From: Pseudocercospora fijiensis CIRAD86
Taxonomy: Eukaryota > Ascomycota > Dothideomycetes > Mycosphaerellales > Mycosphaerellaceae
Direction: 5' to 3'
Assembly: GCF_000340215.1 (NCBI RefSeq)
Contig: NW_006921545.1
Coordinates: forward strand, 393,630 to 457,629
DNA length: 64,000 nt
This document shows, piece by piece, positions 12,700 to 24,185 of the stretch. Position 1 is the first letter of the stretch. Each line of letters opens with the position of its first letter. A program made the position numbers and the translations under genes. The notes beneath the pieces were generated by a model. The model saw only the letters and a program-made list of their open reading frames with translations. It did no database searches and was not told the origin of the DNA.

Positions 12700-15124
12700 G
12701 TTGTTCTCACTGGGCCTTTATCTGGCTCCGCCGCTCTTCATCCGCCTCGCACGTCTGAGGCCTTTTTGCCAGCCACTTCTCCCGCTCGGCCACTTCGCCC
12801 TCGTTCGTGGTGAACTTTCCGTCACCTGCCACCCATATGCCGCCTGCCACTGCTGCGTCGCCTGCCACTCCTTCAATGCCTCTCACTCTCGTGCGGCTTG
12901 CTTGAAATTCGCAGGGCTCTATTTTGGCGTCCATTAGCAGTCCCACTTCAACGAATGCGTTATGGGTCTCGGTGCATATTGACGCGCAAGACTGTTGTTG
13001 TGCGAGGGTGCTTTCTGGACGCATCTGAGAGACTTCGGGTGAAGCTCTTGGGATTTCTTGATCTTGTTGGTCGCTCTCACGTCACGCTCGGCATGCCAAA
13101 CTTCACGTCAACACAGGAGACCTTCCATCCCTCGTTTGATAATTTACTGTGTACAACGGGAGTGGCGTGGACAGGTTCATTGAGTACTTCCCCCAACGTC
13201 GCTACTGCAGTCTCGAAAACGCAGGCTACCTCGACTGTTCACGCCGACGCGAGCAAGACCTTCAAGCACAATGCTACACAGCTTTCCAGCAGATGCAGAG
13301 GATTCTCGACGAGTTCTGTTTGCAAGAGGCGCTCGGCGGTTGGCGGGAGGCGGCAGCACGTTGTCAGTATTTTTGCTACCAGATTGATGGTGCTGGGGAT
13401 GGATAGGGTTTGCTACCTTGGTATTGTTGTCGCGCGCGCGTGCTCGGCGAGACACTACACTGTCTGCTTTGAAGAGCACTTCATATGCGCTGCTGATCGG
13501 ATGTGTTGCTACAATCCCTTCGAGCGCCCGTTCGCTGCGACAATTCACCAAGCTTGATGGGATTTCCGGCCTTCAACTCAGTGTCGTTGAATTTCCCCAC
13601 TCCTAGACTCCTTCGTGTGCGCTTGCTTCTCCGAGTCTCCGTCTCCTTGATGTTTGCTCGGGATTGGCTCGGATCTTCCACTTCGTCCAAAATCTCTTCG
13701 TGATCAGCGTTCAAGACCTGATCCACTCCTCCCAATCTTGCGCTATGCCCAAGCCTTACCATCCGCATTCTCTCGAAATCGCCGACTCCGCGATTGCATG
13801 GTTCTCGCCCATTCTCGGGATGAAGGTAGGGTGGGCATTGCTGTTTGAGTTTTCTGCAGCTTCGCTTCGCTTCGAGGTCGCCTGCTGCACGCCTGGCCTG
13901 TGTTTGACAGCCAGTGAGAGGAGAGAAAGCTTTTTCAAGCCTTAAAGTATGTGCATTCTCGAATGATAGAGAGTGTTGTATCCAGCAGAGGATGCTGCTT
14001 GCCATGTCTCTGGGAATGTTGCGGAAGATCCCTGTCCATGGGGCAAAGAGGTTCAGCTTGTTGGGTTTCTTCGCGGAGGAAGAATTGGTTTTTGCATCAC
14101 AGAAACCGCCGCATCGAGTCCTATCATTCAAAAACTTTCCGTGATGTATCATGATAGATTGTGGCATGGCGTTATGGCGTGGTCAACCCTCCGAAGCTGC
14201 ATTGGGGCAGATGATAGCCCTGCCTCTACATTTCCGCGTTACCCCACAGGTGTGCTCGATCCAGTAAGAACGAGTCGTGGAATCACATCGAGTCTAAAAA
14301 TGCATTGACTGGGGCTCCGCGTCGTTTTTCGGCGATGTCTTCTGAGACTTGAAATCGTAGTGCAATTGCTTGGGCTTCCGCTACAGATGATACTCGCTGC
14401 GCTGTGAAACTCGTCGATCTTCCCTTTCATGTTGTATGCTGGAGTCTGCATGTCCGCGGACACTTGCGCACGAGAGCATCAGCGCCCAGCGAGCTTGCGG
14501 AATGCGGAGCTGTCATGGTCGTACATCTGCCGAGTGTCCGTAACTGATATCGGTAGCCTCCTCAATTCTGGAAGCCTCTCAGATCCCAGCGTCCTTGTTC
14601 GCGCTGACGTTCTCTATGTCGCTTCTTTCCGCGGTGTTTCGCTTCAAATTCTCTCCCACAATCTCTTATGCAGTCTCTTCCACGCCCTCTTGCACGCCCA
14701 CATCACCAGCAATGATTTCCTTCGGGTTGGCGGCTCGAGAGCTTATTGCAGCCTTGGTGAGAGGTGTAGGTCCCACGTCGTGACTTGTCCCGACGACAGG
14801 TCTCGCAGTGCATGCATCTTCGTCTTCTGGGGGTGTGAGATCGCTATCTCAACTGCCCTCGAGCTACGACTTCCATATCCCGCCTTCCTACTCCACCTTC
14901 TCCAAAGCCGGCCACATGTCGCAGACGTAGCGCTTCATGCACTGGACGGCTCTCTTGGCGGCGATTCCGAGGATAGCGACTTCACAGATGGTGCAAATTT
15001 GAACGACGTGACGGAGGAGAAGCTCTGAACCGGATCCACTGTGGTGAGAAGGTTGATTCCACAGCTCATCTCTGCATCCCTGTGGCCTTCCATCCCAGAT
15101 GCGATTGAGTGAGGATCGGGTCAT
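12700..15124 (-). pseudogene. Degenerate coding region, minus strand, family unknown
   Basis: Several coding-like stretches follow one another on the minus strand in different frames: acidic and serine/proline-rich text near 14750-14860 interrupted by TAA, an alanine/glutamate-rich stretch near 14300-14420, the 228-codon frame at 13481-14167, and pieces at 13177-13551 and 12707-13024. The frame switches and internal stops suggest a broken gene, or several relics, rather than a working one. Unmarked introns could explain some switches. No domain was recognised. Confidence 0.3.
13481..14167 (-). CDS. Hypothetical 228-aa protein or relic
   Basis: This is the longest open frame in island 1. The C-terminal half is charged: it includes HEEILDEVEDPSQSRANIKE and then a basic run TRRSKRTRRSLGVGKF, plausible for a disordered or nuclear protein. 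The N-terminal third is less convincing. Overlapping frames on the plus strand are also open, so coding status is uncertain. It lies within the larger minus-strand region that looks degenerate. Confidence 0.3.
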   Translation of the reverse strand: MPQSIMIHHGKFLNDRTRCGGFCDAKTNSSSAKKPNKLNLFAPWTGIFRNIPRDMASSILCWIQHSLSFENAHTLRLEKAFSPLTGCQTQARRAAGDLEAKRSCRKLKQQCPPYLHPENGREPCNRGVGDFERMRMVRLGHSARLGGVDQVLNADHEEILDEVEDPSQSRANIKETETRRSKRTRRSLGVGKFNDTELKAGNPIKLGELSQRTGARRDCSNTSDQQRI

Positions 15125-18090
15125 TTGCTGTGAGTTGAACTTGTCTTGGATGAAGCATACGATAAGTGTGATGTTGTAATAATCTCAACAGTCATGAACA
15201 ATGACGGTCGTTGATGGAGGGTGTCTTCTCGAGGATTCAGTTTGCGTGTTTTGCGGCGAGAAAGTTCAACAATAGCGAACCTTTTCGCTGAGGACCGGAG
15301 ATAGGGCCGACCCCGCGGGGCTTGCCTCCCGAGCTTTCGGGACGGCACGGCATCTCGCTGCTTTCCGCTTTCACGACTCGCGCAACCGCGACAAAGCCAA
15401 AGCTCGAGTCTTCATGATTACAGCACGACATCGCGAATGAAATGCTGCTCGTGTGGCCGCCAGCAGGTATCAGCTCACTTCGCACCGCTCCCCAATCGCA
15501 CTCTCCCCGCCGCATCTTTCGCGAGCGAGGCCGACGACGGCGCCAGACAGCAGAAGCTGTTCATCGTACATCGACCTCCACGCCCTCCGCCTACGAACAG
15601 AACGCGCAAGCCACGACAGGGACTACCGCAGCTTCAGTGGGAAAGAGCAAGCTCGAGAATGATGGCGAGACGCAGTTCAGGTGAGGCGGTCTCAAGCCGG
15701 ACCAGAATCATGTAGAACGCCCATTGCGATACCTGATCAAATCAATGAGAAGGCTCTTGTTATACCCCACTTCCATCGCTGTATATTCTCATACCCTTCA
15801 GCGGCTCTCGTAGAACGTTCGAACCGGGCTCGTCCCCGTATCTGGTGAGCAAAATGCGTGGAAGACTCCATCTCACAGACCTGGCGGGTGCACTCACGAT
15901 GCTGTCTGCAATGTCGCGGAGGCTTCTATGGACTTCACTACCGCGATGCAGAAGAAACACCAAGATGACGCCTTATGTCAAACACTCTGATGTGCGGGTT
16001 TCCTCTCAACTTCAATCTACGACCGCCCATTACACCCATCCAAACGAACCCTTTCCCAGCCTTACCACCACCAGAAATCCGGACCATGCCTATCCAGCTT
16101 CGTCATGACACGGCGATCGGTCCACGATGGAGATAGAAGCCCGCCTTAACTTCAGCCAAGTTTCCGAACCGTGGCTCCTTCCTGTGAGATGGGGTACCAC
16201 AGCTTGCAAAGTCTTTCCATTCGAAGCAGATGCACGAAACGACTGCAGAATTGAAGGGCGAACTCTGCTTAATTCGTCACTGAGTGTCAAATCGAAGGCA
16301 GGCCGCATGGGAGTCCCTCTGCATCTAGGAATCATTTGTCAATCACCGCAAGCGATCGGCCAACTTGGTACATCGAATACTTTTCAGCATGGCTATGGTA
16401 TGGTGAGGAATCAAAACGAGCTTCCCGGGCCTGACTCATCAGAAACAACGCAGTGGAGACCACAGTGTCTGGGCCACTCATCTGGCGGCCGGGATTGCAC
16501 CTGGCCTTGCAGGAAGAAGTCAAGCAGGTCGTGCGGATCTGAACCAGAGTCGTCTGCTGGCATGTACCTGCTTCGCATCGTGCCACAAAAGGAGTCGCCA
16601 ATGAGCCGAGACTTCATGCTGAATGTGTGGAAGGCCAATCGACATACAGCCACACTTTCACGAAATTCAAACGCTTTACGTCTCACGGGGCAAAATGCCA
16701 TTGAATGCAAATACAATCATCGCCTAGCATGCTCAAAGAGGGGGTTCTACGCAATCTGCATTATGCACCCGAAGCTGCCTAGGTACTGAGCAGATCCATC
16801 TACTTCGGTCAACATGATGCTCAACGCTGGTAAGACGAAGCGCTGATCCCAGCCTGTACTATACCGCCTATACGGGTGTGCATACTGGAGATCCAAATGC
16901 GATCCCAGGCATAACGCCTACTTCATTGCCGATCCGTTCACTCCCAGGCTTCCTCCGCGGCAGACACATCGTCCGATGCGAATGACTGATGCAACAAGGT
17001 CGGTTGTCGCGCGCTCTCTCTCTCTTTGACGCTTCGTTGAGACGTGGATGATATCGCTCACGCTTGGTCAATGGACGTCGGTGCCCAACAAGTTTGACTC
17101 TGGACAGTACTCGCTGGTTCTGCTCCGTCAATCCTGATTCGAGCGGAGCGACAGATTCAACAGGCACCTAGAGCAACCTGAGCGAGCGAAGCGAGTGAAT
17201 GGTTGTGGAAGGTGTCTAGTGAATCTGGCGTAGAGCTCGAGAACAAATCAGATTAGTGCTACACAACGTATAGAAGGAGGCTGAATTTGAAAGATGCGCC
17301 CGCAAAACAGAGCGCGCGATGTGATTGGTCAACAATTCGAATCGCAATTACGTGTATCGAGCCTGAGGCCATTCCTTCTGCTTTACGTTACTAACAACCA
17401 CAACAACAATAGCTATTGTTACAATATTGCACGCCAAATACACGCTTCCGCACGCGCCAAATACACGCTTCCGAATGCGCCAAATGCACGCTTCCGACAC
17501 GCGTAGGCCGAAGTCCACTTTGTTCTCGAGCTCTACGCCGTCGCTCCGCTCGAATAGGACAAGCACTACAGGGCTTGAACGATACTTTATACCATGACCT
17601 GTGTCCCTCATCAGGTGTTGAATACTGCCTCCGTCCGCAGGTGCCGCCCAATGAGCTGTTTCCCGGACTTCTACGGCTCAACCACAAGATCAAAGCGCCG
17701 TGGTAACGAGAATATGGCGCTGCCCATGCGAGAGGTGCAGGCCAACTCACATTGAAGATACTCGCGTGACTCTCCAAGGCTTTCATCACACACAGCAGAG
17801 CTGAACTCTGAAGTTGGTGCCGGCATATTCGGGCAATGTACATTTGGAGCATGAGTGCGACAGTACTTCCCTCCGACTTGGAACTTGCCGGAGGTCTGTT
17901 TTTCTCGGGGGCCAAGCAGCTGCACGACCACACTGCAAGGGCGTCAAGCTCTCGAGCCGTAGGAGGAGGAGCTCGTCGCCGAAGGATATGTGACAGATAT
18001 TCATAGGTTCTTCGTCGATCAGTGTTGGCAGGCAACGCACAGTGCACGGCATTTTGAACTCGCATACGCTTCGTAGCTACAATACTACCT
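15125..18090. other. Island 1, central part: no confident gene
   Basis: Non-RIP sequence with many mutually overlapping short frames. A 220-codon plus frame at 16127-16789 and minus frames at 17671-18065 are open, but they show no recognisable domain. The minus pieces at 17671-17931 and 17786-18052 would need a frame change to join. I treat this as non-coding or decayed sequence. Confidence 0.35.
17432..17503. repeat. Short tandem repeat, about 24 bp x 3
   Basis: The unit CGCCAAATACACGCTTCCGCA recurs three times with small changes (CGCCAAATGCACGCTTCCGA in the last). It lies just after a run of AACAAC triplets at about 17393-17410. No coding meaning is evident. Confidence 0.7.
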
Positions 18091-18091
18091 C

Positions 18092-18499
18092 ATGAAACCC
18101 CTCCTGGGCATGTGGGCTACAGAGACCAAGCTCGATAATGAGGGCAGACTCAAGCGAACTACAAACGGACCTCAGGAATACATCACTCCTCGCGACTACT
18201 ACAACACCTTCGAAGGCCAAGACGACAATAACGATGGTGTGGCAGATAATGATTGGGCAGATCTCACCATTTCGGATAAGCCCAACAGTATTTCTCTCTT
18301 CTGCCACGGAAAAGCAACCGCCACTCATTCCCCTGGTATGAAACGATGCGAATTGATTGGAAGTTCGCATAACTTCAACGCTCCGCAGCCTACTGTAGCT
18401 GAGAAGTATGAGACAACCAACTGGCATAAACTTTCACATTTTTTTTTGCATCTGCTGCTACGTCACATCACATCCAATTCGTACGAAGGCTTTTCATGA
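18092..18499 (+). CDS. Hypothetical protein or gene fragment (135 aa)
   Basis: The frame starts MKPLLGMWATETKLDNEGRL and has a polar, aspartate/asparagine-rich middle (FEGQDDNNDGVADNDWADLT) with coding-like composition. No signal peptide is present, and the frame stays open a little upstream of this ATG, so the true start may be earlier or lost. The last 25 residues look like read-through into untranslated sequence. I recognise no family. It could be a 5'-truncated relic. Confidence 0.35.
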   Translation: MKPLLGMWATETKLDNEGRLKRTTNGPQEYITPRDYYNTFEGQDDNNDGVADNDWADLTISDKPNSISLFCHGKATATHSPGMKRCELIGSSHNFNAPQPTVAEKYETTNWHKLSHFFLHLLLRHITSNSYEGFS

Positions 18500-18523
18500 A
18501 CACAGCCTGCTATGTCATCTCGG

Positions 18524-18780
18524 CTTGCATCTCAAAGCCGGCCTCTCCATGACGATGCTCTCTGAAATGATCCTTATGATATCTCCCATGCCCATGCCAA
18601 AGCATTCATTCCATGACCACAACCCACCAAATCAATCTCGTGCGAGGCTTCCATCCCAAAGCCGACATCTCAAAGCCAACATCTCAAAGCCGGCGTGTCT
18701 CCTCTGGTCCCCATGACATCTCTCCCATCGCCTTCCCAAATCATTCATCCCATGACCCCAACCCCAACCCCCAAACCATC
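18524..18780. repeat. Imperfect duplication downstream of the C4HC3 gene
   Basis: Two stretches share CATCTCAAAGCC and CATTCATYCCATGACCMCAACCC elements in the same order, about 135 bp apart. The block sits just downstream of the stop of the minus-strand gene at 18786-19565, so part may be its 3' untranslated region. Confidence 0.5.
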
Positions 18781-18785
18781 TCGAC

Positions 18786-19565
18786 TCACATATCAAAATC
18801 CTCCTCCCCATGATCCGTCCCATGCTCCGTCGCCTGATCCTCATTCTGAGCTCTCAGCAACTCCTCCTCAGTCAACTGCTCCCGTACCAACCCCTCCACA
18901 ATACCCCTCGGAACCTGGACCCGACACATCGACGCGCGACAATACGGACAAGTGATCTTGTAGGCCAGATCCTGAATCTCGCCAGTCTCGGGATCGACGA
19001 GCGTCACGTCCGCATCGACCAGATCTTCGGCGGTGATGTTGTGGGTCTTATTGGTTGCGAATTCGGCGAAGCAGGAGAGATGGAGGCCTTGTCTGCATTG
19101 GTGGCAGTTGACGACTGAGGGCTCGGTAGCCAGTAGGTCGAAGCAGACGCCGCAGGATGGGAGGTCTTCTTCTTCGTTTTCTTTGTTGTCGGTTGTGAGG
19201 TCGATAACGGTTGAGTTTTGGGTCTGATGAAGGCTTTGTCAGTCCACGATCGTCAGTCACAAAGGTAGTCAGATGGCATGGCATACTGGCACCCTGCCAT
19301 GCCCCACAAGAGTCCTCGTGACCCACAAGCCCAGCATGGCTTGCTTCAATGCCTCCACCCCATGGCACCTATCGCAAGCGAGAGTATTCCAGACGCGCAA
19401 GAAACCTTCCTTCAGCTTCTTGATGGTGATGTTTGGGTTGTAGGCTGCTTGGGTCAAGAATATCTGGCATGGGACTTTTCGTGGTTCGGCGATGGGATGG
19501 GCGTGTTTGATTTTGCAATTTGGGCACTGGTCCAATTGGGTTTGAAGAGCGTAGGTGACAGGCAT
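18786..19565 (-). CDS. C4HC3-type zinc-binding protein, two exons
   Basis: Exon 1 (19565-19287) starts MPVTYALQTQLDQCPNCKIK and encodes 93 residues. A 63-nt intron (19286-19224) has donor GTATGC, a CTGAC branch-type site and acceptor CAG. Exon 2 (19223-18786) adds 145 residues, giving 238 aa in phase with a TGA stop. Exon 1 has C-x2-C pairs (CPNC, CDRC). Exon 2 has CGVC, CHQC, H-L-S-C and CPYC in C4HC3 order, the pattern of PHD or RING-variant modules that bind two zinc ions. A PHD role would be chromatin reading and a RINGv role E3 ubiquitin ligation; I cannot choose. The C-terminal tail is acidic. This is the best gene in island 1. Confidence 0.75.
19224..19286 (-). other. Intron of the C4HC3 gene
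   Basis: The reading frame stops within this stretch if unspliced. Removing it joins codon 93 to ACC-CAA-AAC in phase 0 and restores a continuous frame through the zinc-binding cysteines. Length and splice signals are typical for filamentous fungi. Confidence 0.7.
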
Positions 19566-19619
19566 GATGACTGCTGGAGGGAGGGAAAAGTAGAAGGATG
19601 GAGGTATGTGTTGCAAAGA

Positions 19620-20830
19620 CTTGCTAATGATGAAAGAAATCAGGTCCGGAAAAATGTCACGCTTTATGTACGGCGAAGGCAGTGCGTCTGAAGCTCGGCG
19701 AGAGAGTACCGTTGATCGACTTTCGTCGGAGGCCCGATCATCTTCGATGCAGGTCTATGCGGACTCCCGAAGCTGGATGCGTGATGATGGGACTTCATCG
19801 GAAGCGAAAGAGTGCATCAAAGTGGGCTTGTGCATGCAAACTCTAGAACCTGAATGGTCAGGATCAATCATGATGAACACAACTACTTATCCTCGTGCAG
19901 TCGGGTATACGCACGAAGCTTGTCCAGAAGCAACTGAAGCTGACTCCCACCAAGCATGAGAGCGTTCGCATATGCATATGCGGATTCCCGATCGCCCGGA
20001 GTCTGGAGAAGGTCAAGTCGACGTGAAGTCTGACAGACGCAGTATGTCGGACGCCCGATTCCGGAGCAAGCTTGTTGTTTTCTTGTTGATGTCTGAACTT
20101 CTTAACGGAAATTGAAGATGCTGCTTTTCAGCATGGCCATGCCAGCCTATTGTCTCGACGGAGCTGTGTAACGAGTCTTTCGTGTGCGGATTTCCAGCAC
20201 TGCCCAATTTTTTCGACACTCTCTTCTCGACATCGCGTGTTCTTCTGGTGCAGCGTTTGTTCCCAAGCCGTGATCGGGAAATGCGTGCAAGTGCTTCGAT
20301 GGTGGCTGGACGCGATCCTGCAGCGGTGTCGCACGCGAACAAATGATGCTTGATTGGTAACTGTATGCAAATGAGAGTATTTCCATGTTGACCTCCGCGC
20401 GCTCACCTCCTGCGCCTTACGACGAAGCCGAATGGTCCCATACCACGACCAAACCTAGACGATGGTCAGGTTTACGTGCCTCGAGGAATCCCATGAGCTC
20501 ATGCCGTGAAGCGTATGCCTTGAAAGAGTGCGGCAAGAGCGCGCGCGAGGTGGAGTCGGTATGGACTTCGACTGTCGGAGTGACGAGGGACGACTCGGAC
20601 GAGGAAACATCAAGATTTGCTGGCCCGGGCCGCGCCGATGAGCCGAGAAATGTGCTGAAGTCAGTAGTATGTTTCTTTCATTCGCCAAAGTGTTAGCCAT
20701 GCCATCCCATTCCCCAACATCTCGCCTTGTGGCAGTGTTCACGATTCAATTGTGACTTCGAAGTCGTGAGCCAGCTTAGCTCCAAGAAGTAAGGAGTGAC
20801 ATCCACTTCAGCTTGTACTTATGTTCTTAG
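19620..20830. other. Island 1, right end: no confident gene
   Basis: Ordinary composition, with a 117-codon plus frame at 19606-19959 and overlapping short frames at 20128-20742, none with a recognisable domain. A loose motif of the form GCGGAnTCCCGAnnC recurs near 19726, 19769, 19980 and 20047. RIP composition resumes at about 20830. Confidence 0.35.
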
Positions 20831-21790
20831 TTAGACCTAGTACCTACGGGTAAAGACCTACCTCCTTCTTAGGCTCTTTATAGTAACTTCTTCCGCTCTA
20901 TGTGTACCTTCTACGTTATCTTAGTTGCTATCACTTTCTTCTATATCTAGTTTAGCGGCTAGAAGAAGTCTTCTATAAAGAGCCTAAGGACAAATGTCGC
21001 AAAGCGGCTATTCTATCCTTATAAGGATATAGTCTATACTAAATAGCAGACTAACTACGCATTATCGTTAAAAGTTATATTAGAATTGATCCTAGATATC
21101 GTTTTAAAGAAACAAAGCCTCTATATATTATTAAGCGTATTATTAAAGATATAGAAATGATTCAAATGAAAATTATAAAACACTCCTTCGTAAGAAACGC
21201 TGTACGAATAGCGTCTAGATTGCCTATAAAGGGCAGTAATACTATATCCCTAGAAGGCTTCTAACTATCCGAGGACTATAAGAAATACCGATATAGATAG
21301 CTCTAAGTATTACTAGATAGTAGACGTAGATATTAGTAATATTATAGGCTAGTAGGGCTAATAAGCTAGTTAGCTAGCTGTTGGCTTAAAAAGAGACCCG
21401 GGCGCAATTTGGATACGATAGACCGCTAGCTTATAACTTGAATCCCTCTCGATCTACCTCTTTAATTTTCTTACTTTAAGTTGAATATATCTTGTGTTAT
21501 ACTATCGTGTTTCGACTTTTAATCTAAAGGATTATCTCCCGCTAGTTGTGTAGCTTCTTGAATCTGTAAGGATGTCTACTTGCATTAGTTGACTTTAGTC
21601 CTTAGACCCTTACTAATATAAGGAGTAGTAAGTAGGTAGCATTAGTTAAAAGTCCGATAGTAGAAGGTGCGTATTATGCCTACCTCTGCTACTTACGTTC
21701 AATTAGGAAGGGGCTGAAACGGAGATAGGCAAAGACCTGCTTAATGAAACCGCCCTAAGCTATGCCTTTATAAAGACTAATAATTATCGA
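20831..21790. mobile_element. RIP-degraded repeat remnant between islands 1 and 2
   Basis: CA/TG-depleted sequence of about 960 bp. An inverted pair lies at its left (CTTAGGCTCTTTATAG near 20868 and CTATAAAGAGCCTAAG near 20973), suggesting a hairpin or MITE end. No coding sequence was recognised. Confidence 0.5.
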
Positions 21791-21906
21791 TACTAAACAA
21801 CTTCTGATTCTTGCCCAAGAAAGCTATACCTTCATCCGATAACAACCCCCTCTGCTATTTAGCTACGCTGAACCATGCTATCGCTGCTGCATATCGGGAA
21901 TTAAGC

Positions 21907-23262
21907 TCAACGATAGCAGCATTTCTTTCTCTCCATTTCGTCGATTCTTCCAACTCCGCGAGCGTTCTCGAATCCCAAAGCTGCATCCAGATCATCCTCG
22001 TCCAGGCCTACTCCACAACCCATCTCTCCTTCCTCCTCCACCATCCTCGTCTTGTCCTTGCTGCCATTCCCAATCCCACCTCCGAGACTATGATACCTCA
22101 TGCCTTTGCCACTGAGGCTACTGCAATCCTCAGGCGCGCCTCTGTCACCACTGTAGCTACCACCCTTTTCGCGATTCTTACCACGACGGCTGCTGCGGCG
22201 ACTACCACCACCCACCAGACCATTTAGGTGCTTCTTCATCTCCATGTCCAATTGGATTGCCAGATCCAGAACCTTCAGCTTTGTCAGTTCGAGAAACCAG
22301 TTCTGAACTGCCCTTTGAAAGCATCTCCGCGATGTTGCAAATTCGGCTACGAGGAAGGTGAGGCGCTTCGACACTTGGGATTCCAGAGCTTTCTCGAAGG
22401 CTTGGGCACGAGATTCCTACGCATCGACATGATCCGAGAGATCTTTCTCGATCTGAGCTGCCCGAACTTCGACGGCTTTGGATTGAGCTTCGAATTCGTG
22501 AGCCCGAAGTTCTAGAGCGTCGGACTGTGTAGTGAGATCCTGCTGGAGTTTCTTCTCCATGGCTTGCCCTGGGCTGCAATTCCGGCATCGACTTGCTTTT
22601 CCAAAGCTGGAAGCAGCTGTTCTTTTGGCCGAGAAGAAGAAGACAACTCTCCACATGCAGCCGCTATGCCTTGGATCTTGCACTTGAGACGCCTCGCATC
22701 ATGGTCATCGTGTTGGCGTACCAGCAAAGTCGTCCCGAGATGACGATATTTGGCACGCATGGGACGCATGTTACGCTCCCAAGGAGTCACATCTTCTGGG
22801 ATAGAGATTTCGCCATCCCAGTTCGGATTCCTGAGCCAGCGCTCACTCCAGCGAGTTCATGCGCAGACCCATTCATTGCCGGAGCGTCTTTCACGAAGAG
22901 CAACCATGCCCTTGTAGTCAGAGACACGTGAATGAAGAGCCGAGAGGGTGCGAGTAGCGGCGTTCTCGTATGCTTGACTGGGACCTTGGGAGCCTTGAGT
23001 TAGTCGAGGAGAGAGGCCAGTGCGTCTGCCGTTGGGAGGTTGCGAGCGGAGACTTGGTGTTGGGGGCAGAAGCGATAGATGGTACGAAGAGCGTCAGGAG
23101 AGCACACGATGCGTTCAGTGGCGCTGGTGAGTTCATCAATGGTCAGGTTCTGAAAGACGTTTTCGTGCTGAAGATAGTCTTCTTCGGAGGCGGCTATATG
23201 GTTTGCAGCTTAGCCACGAGGAGAAGAGGAGGCCGGCGGCATAGCGGGTAGGTTGTGTTTGC
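21907..23262 (-). pseudogene. Broken coiled-coil gene, family unknown
   Basis: Coding-like text runs along the minus strand from about 23262 (SEEDYLQHENVFQNLTIDEL...) to a stop near 21907. It is broken by TAA at 23000-23002, TGA at 22857-22859, TAG at 22417-22419, and frame changes near 22960 and 22580. The middle is tryptophan-rich (WLRNPNWDGEISIPEDV, TPWERNMRP). Downstream is a heptad-like coiled coil (LELRAHEFEAQSKAVEVRA) followed by a basic, glycine-rich tail. TAA and TAG fit CAA/CAG mutated at CA, as RIP would do. I recognise no family. Introns cannot account for all breaks, because the TAG lies in one continuous frame. Confidence 0.6.
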
Positions 23263-23670
23263 TTTGGAGACCGGAGATGGACCGGGACTATCCAGGAGGC
23301 TGAGAAAGGTGCTTGTGAAGTGCATGAAGGATGAGATTCGAGAAAGAATGGTGTAATAGAGATGTGTGTCAAGGCCGAAACTGTACAATACCGTAGATGG
23401 ACGCCAAAGTACCGTTCTCGTATGCAGGTGTTGTTGGAAGCACCCACAGCGCCGATGATTATGTCGCCCGCAGACGATGCATGGCGGTAAATGGTCAAAA
23501 ATGTCGGACGCAGGCAATGCATGATGGTTGATGATGAGCGTTCAATAATGTCGTTGCCATACTTGTCGTACAGCCCCAGGCAAGCATATATCAAGCACGA
23601 GAAGATCTCGACAATTCCACGTTCTTGAGACCACCGTCACGGCCATCTCGCCTTATCTTACCTGCAGCAC

Positions 23671-24183
23671 ATGTGGCTGCTCTCCAGAATGGCTCTGCGC
23701 GCTCGCAAACCACCTGCTCCCTGCAATCGCAAGGCGCTCGCGGAGTTCATGAACAGCGCGATCCTCCCCATCTTTTTGACCCAAAGCGTCCTGAATGCGT
23801 TGTATGGTATCGCGCTTTTTGACAATGCCGCAGGCCCAGGACAGCGCGATGAGCAGGCGCGTCGCCACGGGAACTTGCCTGGCGCCATTGAGCGTAGGCA
23901 TCGGGTGGCCTTCGATAAGACACTCATCGACGAGGCTGCGGATCAGTTCCTCGCGGGCGCGGGTGCAGAGCAGACCCCATCTTCGCCAGAGATGGACGGG
24001 CTCATGAGAGGTGGCACTCGTGAAGCTGATACCGACAGCGGTGGAGAGAACGGCCGTGGGGGCGGCGGCAGAAAGAGCGCGGGTGGCGGTAGCGGTGTTG
24101 GGAGTCCCGGCGTGAATGGCGTTGGCGAAGATGCCAGAATGAATGACGATGCCGATGGTAGCAGTATCGCCTCGGTGGAATAA
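23671..24183 (+). CDS. Hypothetical 170-aa protein or relic
   Basis: The frame begins MWLLSRMALRARKPPAPCNR, has a helical-looking middle (ALAEFMNSAILPIFLTQSVL) and ends in a glycine/serine-rich acidic region. The glycine-rich part may be a low-complexity shadow. It lies directly upstream of the broken coiled-coil frame at 24186-25200 but in another frame, so the two could be parts of one decayed gene. Confidence 0.35.
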   Translation: MWLLSRMALRARKPPAPCNRKALAEFMNSAILPIFLTQSVLNALYGIALFDNAAGPGQRDEQARRHGNLPGAIERRHRVAFDKTLIDEAADQFLAGAGAEQTPSSPEMDGLMRGGTREADTDSGGENGRGGGGRKSAGGGSGVGSPGVNGVGEDARMNDDADGSSIASVE

Positions 24184-24185
24184 CG

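Noticed and set aside
16127..16789. 220-codon plus-strand frame in island 1
   Set aside because: No domain, and the opposite strand is open over much of it; coding bias is not clear to me.
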